64,000 bases of DNA from Haloarchaeobius salinus (GCF_024464185.1 NZ_JANHAU010000001.1:434001-498000); one strand, 5' to 3'; shown: positions 25,007-34,653, counted from the stretch's first letter. Numbers and translations: made by a program. Notes: generated by a model from the sequence alone, not told the origin.

Positions 25007-27538
25007 GTGTCGGAGACAGCGACGTTGCTCCACGTCCGTCGTCCCGGTCGCCCGTCGCCGAGTCTCCCCCCGGGTTGGGCCATCGACACCGTGTCCTCCG
25101 CGGCCGACGCGAACGACCGACTCGACCCGGACGTCGACTGCGTGCTCGTCGAACACGACCTCGACGACGGGGCCGACGGGCTCGCGGTCCTCGACGCCAT
25201 CGACGCCCGCTGTCCCGTCATCTATCGGACAATCGAGCCCGACGGCGAGGTCGCCTCGGCCGCCTCGGCACGGGGCGCGGTCCACTACCTCCACGGCGGC
25301 GACGACGTGGCCGAACGCATCCGGACCGTCGTCGGCGACGTGGCCACCCCCCACCGGCGCGGGCCCGATGCGGGGGCGGCCAGCGCCGCCGAATCGCCGG
25401 TGCTCGAACGCATCGACGAGGCGTACGTCTCCTTCGACGCCGACTGGCGGTTCACCGACATCAACGAGCGCGGTGCGGCGATGCTCGACACCGTCCCCGA
25501 GGCGCTCGTCGGCGAGGTCGTCTGGGACGTGTTCCCCGACGCGACCGACCTCGCCTACTACGAACAGTACGTGCACGCGGTGGAGACGGGCGAACCGGTC
25601 TCGTTCGAGGAGTACTACGAGCCGCTCGACCTCTGGACGTCCAACCGGGCGTATCCGACCGCGGACGGGCTCGTGGTGTTCTTCCAGGACATCACCGAAC
25701 GGAAGCGCTACCAGGAGATGCTCCCCGGGCTGTTACAGACGACCCACGAGATGATGCAGGCCGAGGGACCCGAGGAGATCGCCGGCCAGCTGGTGGCCGC
25801 GACCGAGGAGCTGCTCTCGCTCGACCTCTCCATCGTCCGCTTCCACGAGCCCGCCACGGACCAGCTCGTCCCCGTCGAAGGGACGACCGCGCTCTCCGAG
25901 ACCCTCGGTGACAGGCCGAGCTACGCCGTCGGCGAGGGTGGCCCCGGGGCGGTGTTCGAGTCCGGCGAGCCGACCTACTGCGACCCGGTCGACATCGAGG
26001 GCGTCTCGGCGGTGCTGTACCTGCCACTCGGCGACCACGGGACCCTCTCTGCCGGCGTCGCTCCCGGCGACGAGTTCGGGGCCGTCGAGCGCCAGACCGC
26101 CGAACTCCTGGCGGCGAACGCGACGACCGCGCTCGACCGGACCGAGCGGCGCGAGCGGCTCGAGCTGTTCGAGCGCGTCATCGAATCGATCGAGGACATG
26201 CTGTACGTGCTCGGTGCCGACGAACGGTTCGTCTACGTCAGCGAGCCGTTCGCGGAGTTCACGGGCTACGACCGCGACGAGCTCGTCGGCGGCACCCCCG
26301 CGATGGTCGTCGACCGGAAGACGCTCGAACGCGGGCGGGAGGTCGTCGCGGAGCTCCGACACTGCGACGAACGCTCGCGCACCATCCAGACGGAGCTCGA
26401 GACCCGCGACGGCGAGCGCCGACCCGTCGAGGTCGACGTCGCCCTGCTCCCGAACGGGGACGACGCCGAGCCCGGCACCGTCGCGGTCGTCCGCGACGTG
26501 AGCGCACTCCAGGAGACGCGACAGCGCCTCGCCATCGAGAACGAACGGTTCCGGTACCTGTTCGACCACATCCCCGATGCACTCGTCGAGTTCACCTTCG
26601 AGGGGACAGAGCCCGTCGTCGAGAGCGTCAACCCCGCCTTCGAGCGGACGTTCGGCATCAGCGCCGGCCACGCCGTCGGCGAGTCGGTCAACGATCTCAT
26701 CGTACCGGAGGAGTCCCACGACCAGGCGAAACAGCTCGACGAGGCCGTCGACGAGGGGTCGGTCCAGACGGAGGAGGTCGAGCGGCTGACGAGCACGGGC
26801 CTCGGCCACTTCCTCTTCCGTGGCGTCAGCTTCGGGACGGGGACGAGCCGTCGCGGCTTCTGCATCTACACCGACATCAGCGACCAGAAGGAACGCGAGA
26901 GCCGACTCGAGGTGCTGCACACCGTCCTCCGACACAACCTCCGAACCGAGATGAACCTCATCGAGGGGTACGCAGAGCAACTGCAGCGACGGTACGACGA
27001 CGACCCGGTCCTGCTCGACGCCATCCGCCGGGAGGCCAACCAGGTGGCGGACCTCAGCGACACCGCCCGGCGGGTCGAGCGCGCGCTCGACCGGGACGAC
27101 GACCGTCTCGTCGCGACGGACGTGACGCGGTACGTCGAGGAGGCCGCGGAGACGGCGCGGAAACGGTTCCCCCACGCCGACCTCACGGTGTCGACGCCCG
27201 AGTCGGCGACGGCCGTCGCGGACCGCCGGCTCGTGTTCGCGCTGTCGAACGCCATCGAGAACGCGGTCGACCACAACGACGCCGAACAGCCGTCGGTCGA
27301 CGTGACCGTAGAGACGACCGACGGAGGCGTCGAGATACGGGTCGCCGACGACGGGCCGGGCATCCCGAAGCAGGAGCGCGACCTCGTCACCGGCGAGCGC
27401 GACATCACCCAGCTCCAGCACGGCAGCGGGCTGGGGCTGTGGGCCATCAACTGGATCGTCGAGAGCTTCGGCGGGAGTATCTCGTTCGAGGTCCAGGAGG
27501 AGGGAAGCGTCGTCGTGCTGCGGTTCCGGGCTCAGTAG
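25007..27538 (+). CDS. Multi-PAS/GAF sensor histidine kinase with pseudo-receiver
   Basis: An 843-residue soluble signalling kinase starting at GTG 25007. Domain order: receiver-like (about 1-113), PAS (131-230), GAF (240-378), PAS (385-500), PAS (508-625), dimerisation/phosphoacceptor helix (633-695) with His643 in LRHNLR, and the HATPase domain (705-843) with N-box NAIENAVDHND, DDGPGIP and GSGLGLWAI. In the receiver-like domain the phospho-accepting Asp seems replaced by Glu49 (CVLVEHDL) and the conserved Lys is absent, so it should not be phosphorylated. There is no transmembrane helix and no partner response regulator nearby; the signal is unknown. The stop overlaps the convergent taw1 stop. 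Confidence 0.9.
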   Translation: MSETATLLHVRRPGRPSPSLPPGWAIDTVSSAADANDRLDPDVDCVLVEHDLDDGADGLAVLDAIDARCPVIYRTIEPDGEVASAASARGAVHYLHGGDDVAERIRTVVGDVATPHRRGPDAGAASAAESPVLERIDEAYVSFDADWRFTDINERGAAMLDTVPEALVGEVVWDVFPDATDLAYYEQYVHAVETGEPVSFEEYYEPLDLWTSNRAYPTADGLVVFFQDITERKRYQEMLPGLLQTTHEMMQAEGPEEIAGQLVAATEELLSLDLSIVRFHEPATDQLVPVEGTTALSETLGDRPSYAVGEGGPGAVFESGEPTYCDPVDIEGVSAVLYLPLGDHGTLSAGVAPGDEFGAVERQTAELLAANATTALDRTERRERLELFERVIESIEDMLYVLGADERFVYVSEPFAEFTGYDRDELVGGTPAMVVDRKTLERGREVVAELRHCDERSRTIQTELETRDGERRPVEVDVALLPNGDDAEPGTVAVVRDVSALQETRQRLAIENERFRYLFDHIPDALVEFTFEGTEPVVESVNPAFERTFGISAGHAVGESVNDLIVPEESHDQAKQLDEAVDEGSVQTEEVERLTSTGLGHFLFRGVSFGTGTSRRGFCIYTDISDQKERESRLEVLHTVLRHNLRTEMNLIEGYAEQLQRRYDDDPVLLDAIRREANQVADLSDTARRVERALDRDDDRLVATDVTRYVEEAAETARKRFPHADLTVSTPESATAVADRRLVFALSNAIENAVDHNDAEQPSVDVTVETTDGGVEIRVADDGPGIPKQERDLVTGERDITQLQHGSGLGLWAINWIVESFGGSISFEVQEEGSVVVLRFRAQ

Positions 27539-28509
27539 TCGACGAGCGGGTCCTCGGCCCAGAACTCGCTGTCCTTGTTCAGCTTCGGCACCCACGTGTC
27601 CGCGTCGCGAGCCAGCAGCGCGACCCGCGAGTTCGGCACGTCCTTGAGCTCGTCGTGCTCGGGCATGTGCTCGGCGACGTCCCCGGCGAACGCGAGCACG
27701 TCCTCGTGGTCGGGCATCGCCGACCGGTCGAGTCTCCCCCGCGAGTGCCCGACGTGCATGTACGCCTTCAGCTCCACGAAGTCCGGCTTCGCGCGCCGGT
27801 AGAACGCGGCGTACCAGTCCGGGTCGCGCATGTTCTCGCCATCCACCAGCGTCGTCCGCAGCACGGTGCGGGTCTCCTCCTTCTCGGCGAGCACGTCCAT
27901 CGTGTCGACGAGGCGCTCCCACGCATCGTCCTCGACGGCCTTGACCACGCTGTCGAACGTGTGGCGCTCCGGCGCGTCGACCGAGACGTAGAGCTGCGTG
28001 GGGTCACAGCGCGCCAGCAGCTCCGGGTTCGTCCCGTTCGAGACCAGGAACGTCGTGATGTCGCGTGCGTGGAACTCGTCGATGAGCTCCGGCAGGTAGG
28101 GGTACAGCGTCGGCTCGCCGTCGAGACTGATGGCGACGTGGCGCGGCTCCATCGCCTGCTCGAACACCTCCCGGGGCACCTCGTCGTTCCCGCCGTAGCC
28201 CGCCAGCAGCTCGCGCTGGAGTTCGAGGGTGGCGTCGGCCACGGCGGCCGGGTCGTCCCACTCCACGTCGCCCAGTTCGTACGCGTGGCCTGCGTGGTCC
28301 CGCCAGCAGAACACGCAGCGCTCGTTGCACTTCACCACCGGCGTCATCTGCATACAGCGGTGCGACTCGATGCCGTAGAACGCGTACTTGTAGCACTTCC
28401 CGTCCCCCGTCAGCGCGTTCTTCGTCCAGCCGCAGGTCTGGGCCGCGGTGTGGTTGACGCTGTGGTAGTTCGGGTCGTCGACCTGCATGGGGCCGTCGGA
28501 CTCGCTCAT
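27532..28509 (-). CDS. taw1: 4-demethylwyosine synthase Taw1 (TYW1-like radical SAM enzyme)
   Basis: Builds the tricyclic imidazopurine of wyosine bases at G37 of tRNA-Phe from N1-methylguanosine and pyruvate. The 325-residue protein has the radical-SAM cluster CNERCVFC (Cys61, Cys65, Cys68). It also has the three N-terminal cysteines that hold the second Fe-S cluster in archaeal TYW1 (Cys26, Cys39, Cys52). The motifs SLDGEPTLYPYL and LVSNGTNPE follow. There is no flavodoxin domain, as expected for archaea. It shares a tRNA-modification theme with trm1 at 7008 but is not linked to it. Confidence 0.94.
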   Translation of the reverse strand: MSESDGPMQVDDPNYHSVNHTAAQTCGWTKNALTGDGKCYKYAFYGIESHRCMQMTPVVKCNERCVFCWRDHAGHAYELGDVEWDDPAAVADATLELQRELLAGYGGNDEVPREVFEQAMEPRHVAISLDGEPTLYPYLPELIDEFHARDITTFLVSNGTNPELLARCDPTQLYVSVDAPERHTFDSVVKAVEDDAWERLVDTMDVLAEKEETRTVLRTTLVDGENMRDPDWYAAFYRRAKPDFVELKAYMHVGHSRGRLDRSAMPDHEDVLAFAGDVAEHMPEHDELKDVPNSRVALLARDADTWVPKLNKDSEFWAEDPLVDY

Positions 28510-28661
28510 TGCACGAGTGGACGGGTCCCAGTCCTAAAGAATCCGTTCCTCCCGTTCGCGGTCGGTCGTCGCTTCGATCCTGCGCGCTGCTCGCCCGGAG
28601 TGAGTCGAACCTCCCCCGTAATCACCGGTTACCTATGTCGGTCTTCGTCGAACGACCCCCC

Positions 28662-29936
28662 ATGACCCTCTACGCGCTGGAGGACGTCGACGACGCGTAC
28701 CGGGCGACGCGGAACCTCCTCACGCCCATCGACCGCACCATCTGGGTGAAGCTGGCGGTCGTCGTGTTCTTCCTGGGGCTGCCTGGGGTGAGCGGCAACT
28801 CCGGCCAGTTCGGCTTCGGCGGCGACTCCGGCGGCGGGACGATGCAGCCCGGGCAGCCGTTCCAGGACCCCGGGGGCGGCTTCTGGCTGGTCGTCGGGGG
28901 CGTCGTGCTGGTGGTGCTCCTCGTCGTACTCGCGTTCGCCTTCGTCGGCGCGGTGATGGAGTTCGTCTTCGTCGAGTCGCTCCGGCGGGAGACGGTCGAG
29001 ATTCGTGAGTACTGGACCGAGCACTGGCGGCGGGGGCTCCGGCTGTTCGGCTTCCGGCTGGTCCTCGGGCTGATCGTCGTCGGGAGCGTCGCCGTGCTCG
29101 CGCTGCCGTTCGTCCTCGCTGCACTCGGTCCCGGGCAGGGCGTCGGGGGGGTCGCGGTCGGCGCGTTCCTCCTGTTGCTCCCGCTGTTCATCGTACTCGC
29201 CATCGTCGTCGGCGTGGTCGACGGGTTCACCACCGTGTTCGTCGTGCCCATCATGCTGCGTGAGGAGCGCAACGTGCTCTCGGCGTGGAGACGGCTCTGG
29301 GGCTCCATCCGGCAGCACTGGACGCAGTACCTCGCCTACGCCGTCGCGGGGCTGGTGCTGTCGTTCGTCGGGGGGATGGCCGTCGCCATCGCCACCGGGG
29401 TCGTCGCGCTCGTCCTGCTGATCCCGTTCGGCCTGCTCGCCGTGCTCGGCGTCGGGCTGTTCGTGGTGTTCGAACCGGCCGGCATCGCCGTCGTCGTCGT
29501 GACCGCCGTCCTGTTCGGGCTCGCCGTCCTCGCGGCCGCCGCGCTCGTCCAGGTTCCGGTGCAGACCTATCTCAGGTACTACGCGCTGCTCGTCCTCGGC
29601 GACATCGAGCCCGGCTTGGACGTGGTACCGGACCAGCGCGCCGCGGTCCGGGAGACTGACGGCGACGACGACGACGACGAGACGGGTGGTTCCGGTGGTG
29701 ACGAGGACGACGATGGCGGTGACGACGGTGACGCTCGCGGTGGCAGCGACTCCGGCCCCCCCGATGACGACACCACTGTCGGGGCCGACGAGGACGAGCA
29801 CGCACGGTGGCGGGGCGACGATGACCGGGCCGCCGACGGCGGGGAGGACGACCACGCCCGCTGGCGCGGCGACGAGGAGCACGTCGGTCGCCGCTCGTCC
29901 GACGACGGCACGTCCGACCGACCGGACAGGGGGTAG
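28662..29936 (+). CDS. Haloarchaeal multi-pass membrane protein (DUF7544-like) with acidic tail
   Basis: A 424-residue product beginning MTLYALEDVDDAYRATRNLL, a pattern I associate with the haloarchaeal DUF7544 family. About six hydrophobic segments lie between residues ~25 and 330 (for instance GGFWLVVGGVVLVVLLVVLAF). A strongly acidic cytoplasmic tail follows, with two copies of DxHARWRGDxx. Its function is unknown. An in-frame ATG at 28635 is possible, but a promoter-like GGTTACCT at ~28628 favours 28662. The downstream 74-residue membrane protein starts 31 bases later and may belong to the same transcript. Confidence 0.72.
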   Translation: MTLYALEDVDDAYRATRNLLTPIDRTIWVKLAVVVFFLGLPGVSGNSGQFGFGGDSGGGTMQPGQPFQDPGGGFWLVVGGVVLVVLLVVLAFAFVGAVMEFVFVESLRRETVEIREYWTEHWRRGLRLFGFRLVLGLIVVGSVAVLALPFVLAALGPGQGVGGVAVGAFLLLLPLFIVLAIVVGVVDGFTTVFVVPIMLREERNVLSAWRRLWGSIRQHWTQYLAYAVAGLVLSFVGGMAVAIATGVVALVLLIPFGLLAVLGVGLFVVFEPAGIAVVVVTAVLFGLAVLAAAALVQVPVQTYLRYYALLVLGDIEPGLDVVPDQRAAVRETDGDDDDDETGGSGGDEDDDGGDDGDARGGSDSGPPDDDTTVGADEDEHARWRGDDDRAADGGEDDHARWRGDEEHVGRRSSDDGTSDRPDRG

Positions 29937-29967
29937 CTTCTTGCGCTATCGTGGTGTACGTTAGCGT

Positions 29968-30192
29968 ATGCTGCTCCGAACGTTCCTGGCGCTCGTCGGG
30001 CTGGCAGAACTGCTCGCACCACGTCGGTTCGTCGACTTCTGGATGCGACTCGCGACCAAGTCCGACGACGTCGAGCCCCGGCGGTGGGTGTACACGGTCG
30101 CCCGGCTCGAGGGACTGGTCATCCTGCTCTGGCTGCTGACCCGTGGCGACGACGAACCGGGCGAGGCCGTCGCCGTCACGGCCGAGACCTGA
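29968..30192 (+). CDS. Small membrane protein, 74 residues
   Basis: Product [18 protein letters not shown] and onward: a first hydrophobic helix (about 3-18), a polar Arg-containing middle ([14 protein letters not shown]), a second helix (about 45-58, [13 protein letters not shown]), and a short acidic tail. I do not recognise a named family. The composition is typical haloarchaeal, and the gene sits 31 bases after the previous gene and 47 bases before argS, so it is probably real. Confidence 0.65.
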   Translation: MLLRTFLALVGLAELLAPRRFVDFWMRLATKSDDVEPRRWVYTVARLEGLVILLWLLTRGDDEPGEAVAVTAET

Positions 30193-30239
30193 TATCGCAT
30201 TCAGAAACCCCTTTACAGTCGCCAGCGGTACGTGGCGGT

Positions 30240-31994
30240 ATGTTCATCGCCGTCCGCGAGGAGGTCGCGGCCGCCATCGAGGACGCCCTCGACGCGCTCG
30301 ACCTCCCGACAGACGACCTCGGCATCGAAGAGCCGCCGGAAGACGTCGACGCCGTGCTGGCGTCGAGCGTCGCCTTCCGGCTGGCCGGCGAGGTCGGCGC
30401 ACCGCCGCCGAAGGTGGCCGCCGACATCGCCGACGAGATCGACCCCGACGCGTTCGAATACGTCGGCGACGTCACCACGCAGGGCCCCTACGTCAACTTC
30501 CTCCCGAGCGAGGCGTACTTCGAGGCGACGCTGTCGGCCGCACAGGACGCGGAGTACGGCCACCTTCCCGACCGCGACGAGAGCGTCGTCGTCGAGCACA
30601 CCTCCGCGAACCCGACCGGCCCCGTCCACGTCGGCCGCGCCCGCAACCCCATCGTCGGCGACGCCGTCGCGAACGTGCTGGAGTTCGCCGGCTACGACGT
30701 CGAGCGGCACTACTACGTCAACGACGCCGGCCGACAGATGGCCGTCTTCACCTGGGCCTACGAGCACTTCGACGAGGACGACCTCGACTCCGACCCGGCG
30801 CGCGACCGCATCGAGTACGACCTCGTGCGCTACTACCGCAAGGGCAACGCCTTCCTCGAGGACGGTCCCGCCGACCGGGTCGAGGAGGCCGAGGCCGAGA
30901 TACAGTCCATCATGCAGGGGCTGGAGGAGCACGACGAGGAGACCTACGAACGCGTCAGCGAGGTCGTCGACCAGGTGCTCTCGGGGATGCAGACGTGCCT
31001 CGCGCGCCTCCCCGCCGAGTTCGACCGCTTCGTCAAGGAGACGCAGTTCATGTTCGACGGCTCGACCGACGACCTGGTCGCACGACTGCAGGAACTCGAC
31101 GAGGCGGTCTACGAGGAGGACGCCTGGCAGCTCGACCTCTCGGAGCACGGCATCGACAAGAAGCTGGTGTTCCTGCGCTCGGACGGCACCAGCCTCTACA
31201 CCACGCGCGACCTCGCCCACCACGAGTGGAAGTTCGAGAACTACGACCGTGCGGTGACCGTCCTCGGCGAGGACCACAAGCTCCAGGCCGACCAGCTCCG
31301 CCAGGCGCTCTCCCTGCTCGGCGACGACGTCGACCAGCTGGAGAACGTCATCTTCTCGTGGGTCAACCTCCCCGGCGGGCTCGGGATGTCCACCCGGGAG
31401 GGCACCGGCGTCGACCTCGACGACCTGCTCGACGAGGCCATCGACCGCGCCCGCGACGAGGTCGAGACGCGCATGGAGGAGCGCATCCGCGACGACGACC
31501 TCACCGAGGACGACGTCGAGCGCATCGCCCACCAGGTCGGCATCGGCGCGGTCCGCTACGACATCGTCTCCAAGCAGCCGACGAAGGCGATCACGTTCGA
31601 GTGGGACCAGGCGCTCGACTTCGAGGCCCAGTCCGCGCCGTACGTCCAGTACGTCCACGCGCGCTGCTGTGGCATCCTCGACGAGGTCGACTCGGTGCCC
31701 GAGTCGGTCGACGCCGGCGTCCTCGAACGCGAGGAGTCCCGCGACCTGCTCCGGGTCATCGCGCGGTTCCCCGGCGTCATCGACGAGGCCGCGGACGACC
31801 TCGAGCCCCACACCGTCGCGACCTACACCCGGGAGTTCGCGGAGACGTTCAACGCGTTCTACCGCGAGTGCCAGGTGCTCGGCGCGGAGGACGAGGCCGT
31901 GCGGGACGCGCGCATCGCGCTCGTGGCCGCGGCTCGGCACACGGTCGCCAACGCGCTGTCGACGCTGGGCGTGGCCGCACCCCGCTCGATGTGA
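30240..31994 (+). CDS. argS: Arginyl-tRNA synthetase
   Basis: Class I synthetase that charges tRNA-Arg. The 584-residue protein has the N-terminal additional domain (about 1-85), then the catalytic Rossmann fold. The HIGH-type motif reads HVGR at residues 130-133 (within [20 protein letters not shown]), so the last His is Arg. The KMSKS equivalent is GMSTREG, and a helical anticodon-binding domain fills the C-terminus ([21 protein letters not shown]). The ATG at 30240 lies about 25 bases after CCCTTTACAG. An upstream open frame overlaps the small membrane protein and is rejected. Confidence 0.96.
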   Translation: MFIAVREEVAAAIEDALDALDLPTDDLGIEEPPEDVDAVLASSVAFRLAGEVGAPPPKVAADIADEIDPDAFEYVGDVTTQGPYVNFLPSEAYFEATLSAAQDAEYGHLPDRDESVVVEHTSANPTGPVHVGRARNPIVGDAVANVLEFAGYDVERHYYVNDAGRQMAVFTWAYEHFDEDDLDSDPARDRIEYDLVRYYRKGNAFLEDGPADRVEEAEAEIQSIMQGLEEHDEETYERVSEVVDQVLSGMQTCLARLPAEFDRFVKETQFMFDGSTDDLVARLQELDEAVYEEDAWQLDLSEHGIDKKLVFLRSDGTSLYTTRDLAHHEWKFENYDRAVTVLGEDHKLQADQLRQALSLLGDDVDQLENVIFSWVNLPGGLGMSTREGTGVDLDDLLDEAIDRARDEVETRMEERIRDDDLTEDDVERIAHQVGIGAVRYDIVSKQPTKAITFEWDQALDFEAQSAPYVQYVHARCCGILDEVDSVPESVDAGVLEREESRDLLRVIARFPGVIDEAADDLEPHTVATYTREFAETFNAFYRECQVLGAEDEAVRDARIALVAAARHTVANALSTLGVAAPRSM

Positions 31995-31995
31995 G

Positions 31996-32127
31996 CTAGA
32001 AGGGCGGTGCGGTCCAGGCCATCAGGCTTCCGCCGGCGAACATGACGGCCGCGACGCCCGCGCCGAGTGCCAGTGCGACGAACAGCAGTACCCAGGAGAG
32101 TGGAACCGAGTTATCGTCGTTTGCCAT
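31996..32127 (-). CDS. 43-residue single-helix membrane protein
   Basis: A short frame from ATG 32127 to TAG at 31996 encodes MANDDNSVPLSWVLLFVALA, then a Gly/Ala-rich helix and the end SLMAWTAPPF. An acidic N-terminal 7 residues precede one or two hydrophobic stretches covering most of the protein. Support: a TATA-like GTTATGGG (minus strand, near 32149-32156) about 25 bases upstream of a leaderless ATG, haloarchaeal composition, and neat packing between argS (stop one base away) and minD. I cannot name a family. Confidence 0.6.
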   Translation of the reverse strand: MANDDNSVPLSWVLLFVALALGAGVAAVMFAGGSLMAWTAPPF

Positions 32128-32180
32128 GCTCGATACTGCGACGTGGCGACCCATAACGGTTTCCAGTCTCGGCCGTCGGC

Positions 32181-33110
32181 CTACGAATCGGACTCGGCGT
32201 CGGGGATGTCGATGTGGGGCTGTCCGCTGTCGGTCTCGGAGTCGGCGTCGATCTCGGAGATGGCCGCGGAGACGTCGTCCTCGCTCGCGGCGCTGGCCCC
32301 GTCGGTGCCCTCGTCGTCACCCTCGTCCCCACGGTTCGGCTGTGCCTGTGAGCGAGACTGTGTCGGCTCCCCGAACGTCGGTCTGTCCTCGGGGTCGGCC
32401 TCGCCGACGAGCCGCGCCGCGAGGTAGCGGTACGCTCTGGACGCGGGGCTCTTGGGCTCGTGGACGACCAGCGGCGTCCCCGCGTAGACGCTCTCGCGCA
32501 CCGTGGGGTCCTCCGGGATGGTCACGAGGAGGGGAACGTCGAGCTTCTCCGCGATGCCCTCGTGGTCGATATCGCCCGACGGCCGCGTGCGTGTGAGGAC
32601 GACTCCGGCGATGGTCCCGCCGGCCCGGTCGGCCAGGTCACGGGTCTTCTGTGCGTCCTGCACCGACGCCGGCTCGGGCGTCGAGACGAGCACGACGGCG
32701 TCGGCCAGCCCGAGTGGGAGGACCGTCTCGTGGCTGACGCCGGCACCGACGTCCAGGAGGACGTAGTCGAACTGCTCGCGGAGCTCCGCCACGACCTCGC
32801 GGAGGTTCTCCGTCTTGACGGACGCGTAGCTGTCGAGCTCGATGCCGCTCGGGACCGCCCAGATCCCGTCCGCGAGCTCGTACGTCGCGTCCGTCACGTC
32901 GGCCTCCCCGGCGAGGACCTGATGGAGCGTCGTATCCTCCGGCGAGAGACTCACGAATCCGGCCAGGTTCGCCATGCCCAGGTCGACGTCGACGATCACG
33001 ACGCGGTTGCCCGCCCCCGCGAGGGCGGTGCCCAGGTTCACCGTCGTCGTGGTCTTGCCGACGCCGCCTTTCCCGCTGGCGATGGCGTACACCGTCTCCT
33101 GCGTGTTCAT
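32181..33110 (-). CDS. minD: MinD/ParA-family P-loop ATPase
   Basis: A cytoplasmic deviant-Walker ATPase that positions cell-surface or division machinery; haloarchaea carry several paralogues. The 309-residue protein has the deviant Walker A GKGGVGKT at 13-20, switch motifs VDVDLGMANLAG and LLDVGAGVSHETV, and ends in a long acidic tail (about 245-309) rich in Asp, Glu and Ser. Such tails vary between MinD paralogues, so I do not assign a number. The ATG at 33110 is about 30 bases from TTTTATTAG (minus strand, ~33137-33146). No MinE-like or partner gene is adjacent. Confidence 0.9.
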   Translation of the reverse strand: MNTQETVYAIASGKGGVGKTTTTVNLGTALAGAGNRVVIVDVDLGMANLAGFVSLSPEDTTLHQVLAGEADVTDATYELADGIWAVPSGIELDSYASVKTENLREVVAELREQFDYVLLDVGAGVSHETVLPLGLADAVVLVSTPEPASVQDAQKTRDLADRAGGTIAGVVLTRTRPSGDIDHEGIAEKLDVPLLVTIPEDPTVRESVYAGTPLVVHEPKSPASRAYRYLAARLVGEADPEDRPTFGEPTQSRSQAQPNRGDEGDDEGTDGASAASEDDVSAAISEIDADSETDSGQPHIDIPDAESDS

Positions 33111-33370
33111 GTACCTGGACAGAGTCACGGACGACTAATAAAACCTGAAGCCACGGCTCCGGAGTGGCGAGCAGGCGGCACGCACCACGCGCCCCGGGGG
33201 GTGCCGCACACCCGCCTCGCCCGCCGGGGCGGCCGTCGTCAGGTCACGCCGGTCCTGGCCGCCCGCTGGGCTATAAACCACGGGACGAGGTCCCCCCGAG
33301 AATCACCCGCATGCGAGGGTCTGCCGGGCAAGGAACAGTTACTTACCGCCAGCGGGGCCTAGAACCTCCA
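33111..33370. other. Divergent intergenic region minD / aRF1
   Basis: 260 bases. On the minus side there is a clear TATA box for minD at 33137-33146. On the plus side, CTATAAACC at 33270-33278 and GTTACTTACC at ~33340-33349 could each serve the aRF1 gene; the second fits a leaderless ATG at 33371. The middle is extremely GC-rich with short G and C runs. No additional gene is seen. Confidence 0.45.
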
Positions 33371-34609
33371 ATGAGTCAGCAGGAGGGCGAGGAGTCCGAC
33401 CGCAAGAAGTACGAGTTCCGGAAGGTGATCGAGGAACTCGACGACTACGAGGGGTCGGGCACGCAGCTCGTCACCATCTACGTCCCCGAGGACCGGCAGA
33501 TCAGCGACGTGGTCGCCCACGTCACACAGGAGCACAGCGAGGCGTCGAACATCAAGTCGAAGCAGACCCGGACGAACGTCCAGGACGCCCTCACCAGCAT
33601 CAAGGACCGGCTGCGCTACTACAAGAACCCACCCGAGAACGGCATGGTGCTGTTCTCGGGCGCGGTCGACTCCGGCGGCGGCCAGACCGACATGGTCACC
33701 AAGGTGCTGGAGGGGCCGCCCCAGCCCGTCGAGTCGTTCCGCTACCACTGCGACTCGGCGTTCCTCACCGAGCCGCTGGAGCACATGCTCGCGGACAAGG
33801 GCCTCTACGGCCTCGTCGTGCTCGACCGGCGCGAGGCCAACGTCGGCTGGCTCCGGGGCAAGCGCGTCGAGCCCGTCAAGTCCGCCTCCTCGCTGGTCCC
33901 GGGCAAGCAGCGCAAGGGTGGCCAGTCAGCACAGCGGTTCGCCCGGCTGCGCCTCGAGGCCATCGACAACTTCTACCAGGAGGTCGCCGAGATGGCCAAC
34001 GACCTGTTCGTCCCCGAGCGCCACGACCTCCAGGGCGTGCTCGTCGGTGGCCCCTCCCCGACGAAGGACGAGTTCCTCGACGGCGACTACCTCCACCACG
34101 AGCTCCAGGACAAGGTGCTCGGCAAGTTCGACGTGGCCTACACCGACGAGTCCGGCCTCTACGACCTCGTCGACGCCGCCGAGGACGTGCTCGCCGACGC
34201 CGAGATCATGGAGGACAAGGAGCTCATGCAGGACTTCTTCAAGCAGCTCCACGACGGCAACAAGGCCACCTACGGCTTCGAGCCGACCCGCGAGAACCTC
34301 GTCATGGGCTCGGTCGAGACGCTGCTCATCTCCGAGGACCTCCGCAAGGACGTCGTCACCTACGACTGCGGCGGGACCGACGAGTACGAGCTCATCGACT
34401 CCCGGAAGAACACGCCCACCCACACCTGCGACGACGGCACCGAGGTCGAGGCGGAGGGGCGCGAGGACGCCATCGAGTTCCTCATCAACATCGCCGAACA
34501 GCGCGGCACCGAGACGAAGTTCATCTCTACCGACTTCGAGAAGGGCGACCAGCTCTACAACGCCTTCGGCGGCATCGCCGGTCTGCTGCGGTACTCTACG
34601 GGAGTCTAA
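33371..34609 (+). CDS. prf1: Peptide chain release factor aRF1
   Basis: Recognises all three stop codons and triggers release of the finished protein. The 412-residue product has the decoding NIKS motif at 60-63, the catalytic GGQ at 183-185 (RKGGQSAQRF), and the C-terminal domain that contacts aEF1A/ABCE1. That domain contains a zinc-like region near 345-370 (TYDCGGTDEYEL, THTCDDGTEVE). The ATG at 33371 (MSQQEGEESDRKKYEF) is the family start; an in-frame ATG at 33311 is less conserved. Confidence 0.97.
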   Translation: MSQQEGEESDRKKYEFRKVIEELDDYEGSGTQLVTIYVPEDRQISDVVAHVTQEHSEASNIKSKQTRTNVQDALTSIKDRLRYYKNPPENGMVLFSGAVDSGGGQTDMVTKVLEGPPQPVESFRYHCDSAFLTEPLEHMLADKGLYGLVVLDRREANVGWLRGKRVEPVKSASSLVPGKQRKGGQSAQRFARLRLEAIDNFYQEVAEMANDLFVPERHDLQGVLVGGPSPTKDEFLDGDYLHHELQDKVLGKFDVAYTDESGLYDLVDAAEDVLADAEIMEDKELMQDFFKQLHDGNKATYGFEPTRENLVMGSVETLLISEDLRKDVVTYDCGGTDEYELIDSRKNTPTHTCDDGTEVEAEGREDAIEFLINIAEQRGTETKFISTDFEKGDQLYNAFGGIAGLLRYSTGV

Positions 34610-34653
34610 ATCTCTGCAGAAGACATTTACGGGGAGTGGCCATCGTCGGTGAC

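Noticed and set aside
28629-29882. 417-codon minus-strand frame opposite the DUF7544-like gene
   Set aside because: It mirrors the acidic and hydrophobic codons of the plus-strand gene and shows no motif; the plus strand has clear membrane helices.
33311-33370. Earlier in-frame start for aRF1 at 33311
   Set aside because: The added 20 residues (MRGSAGQGTV and on) are not like the family; the usual start is the ATG at 33371, with a suitably spaced promoter.
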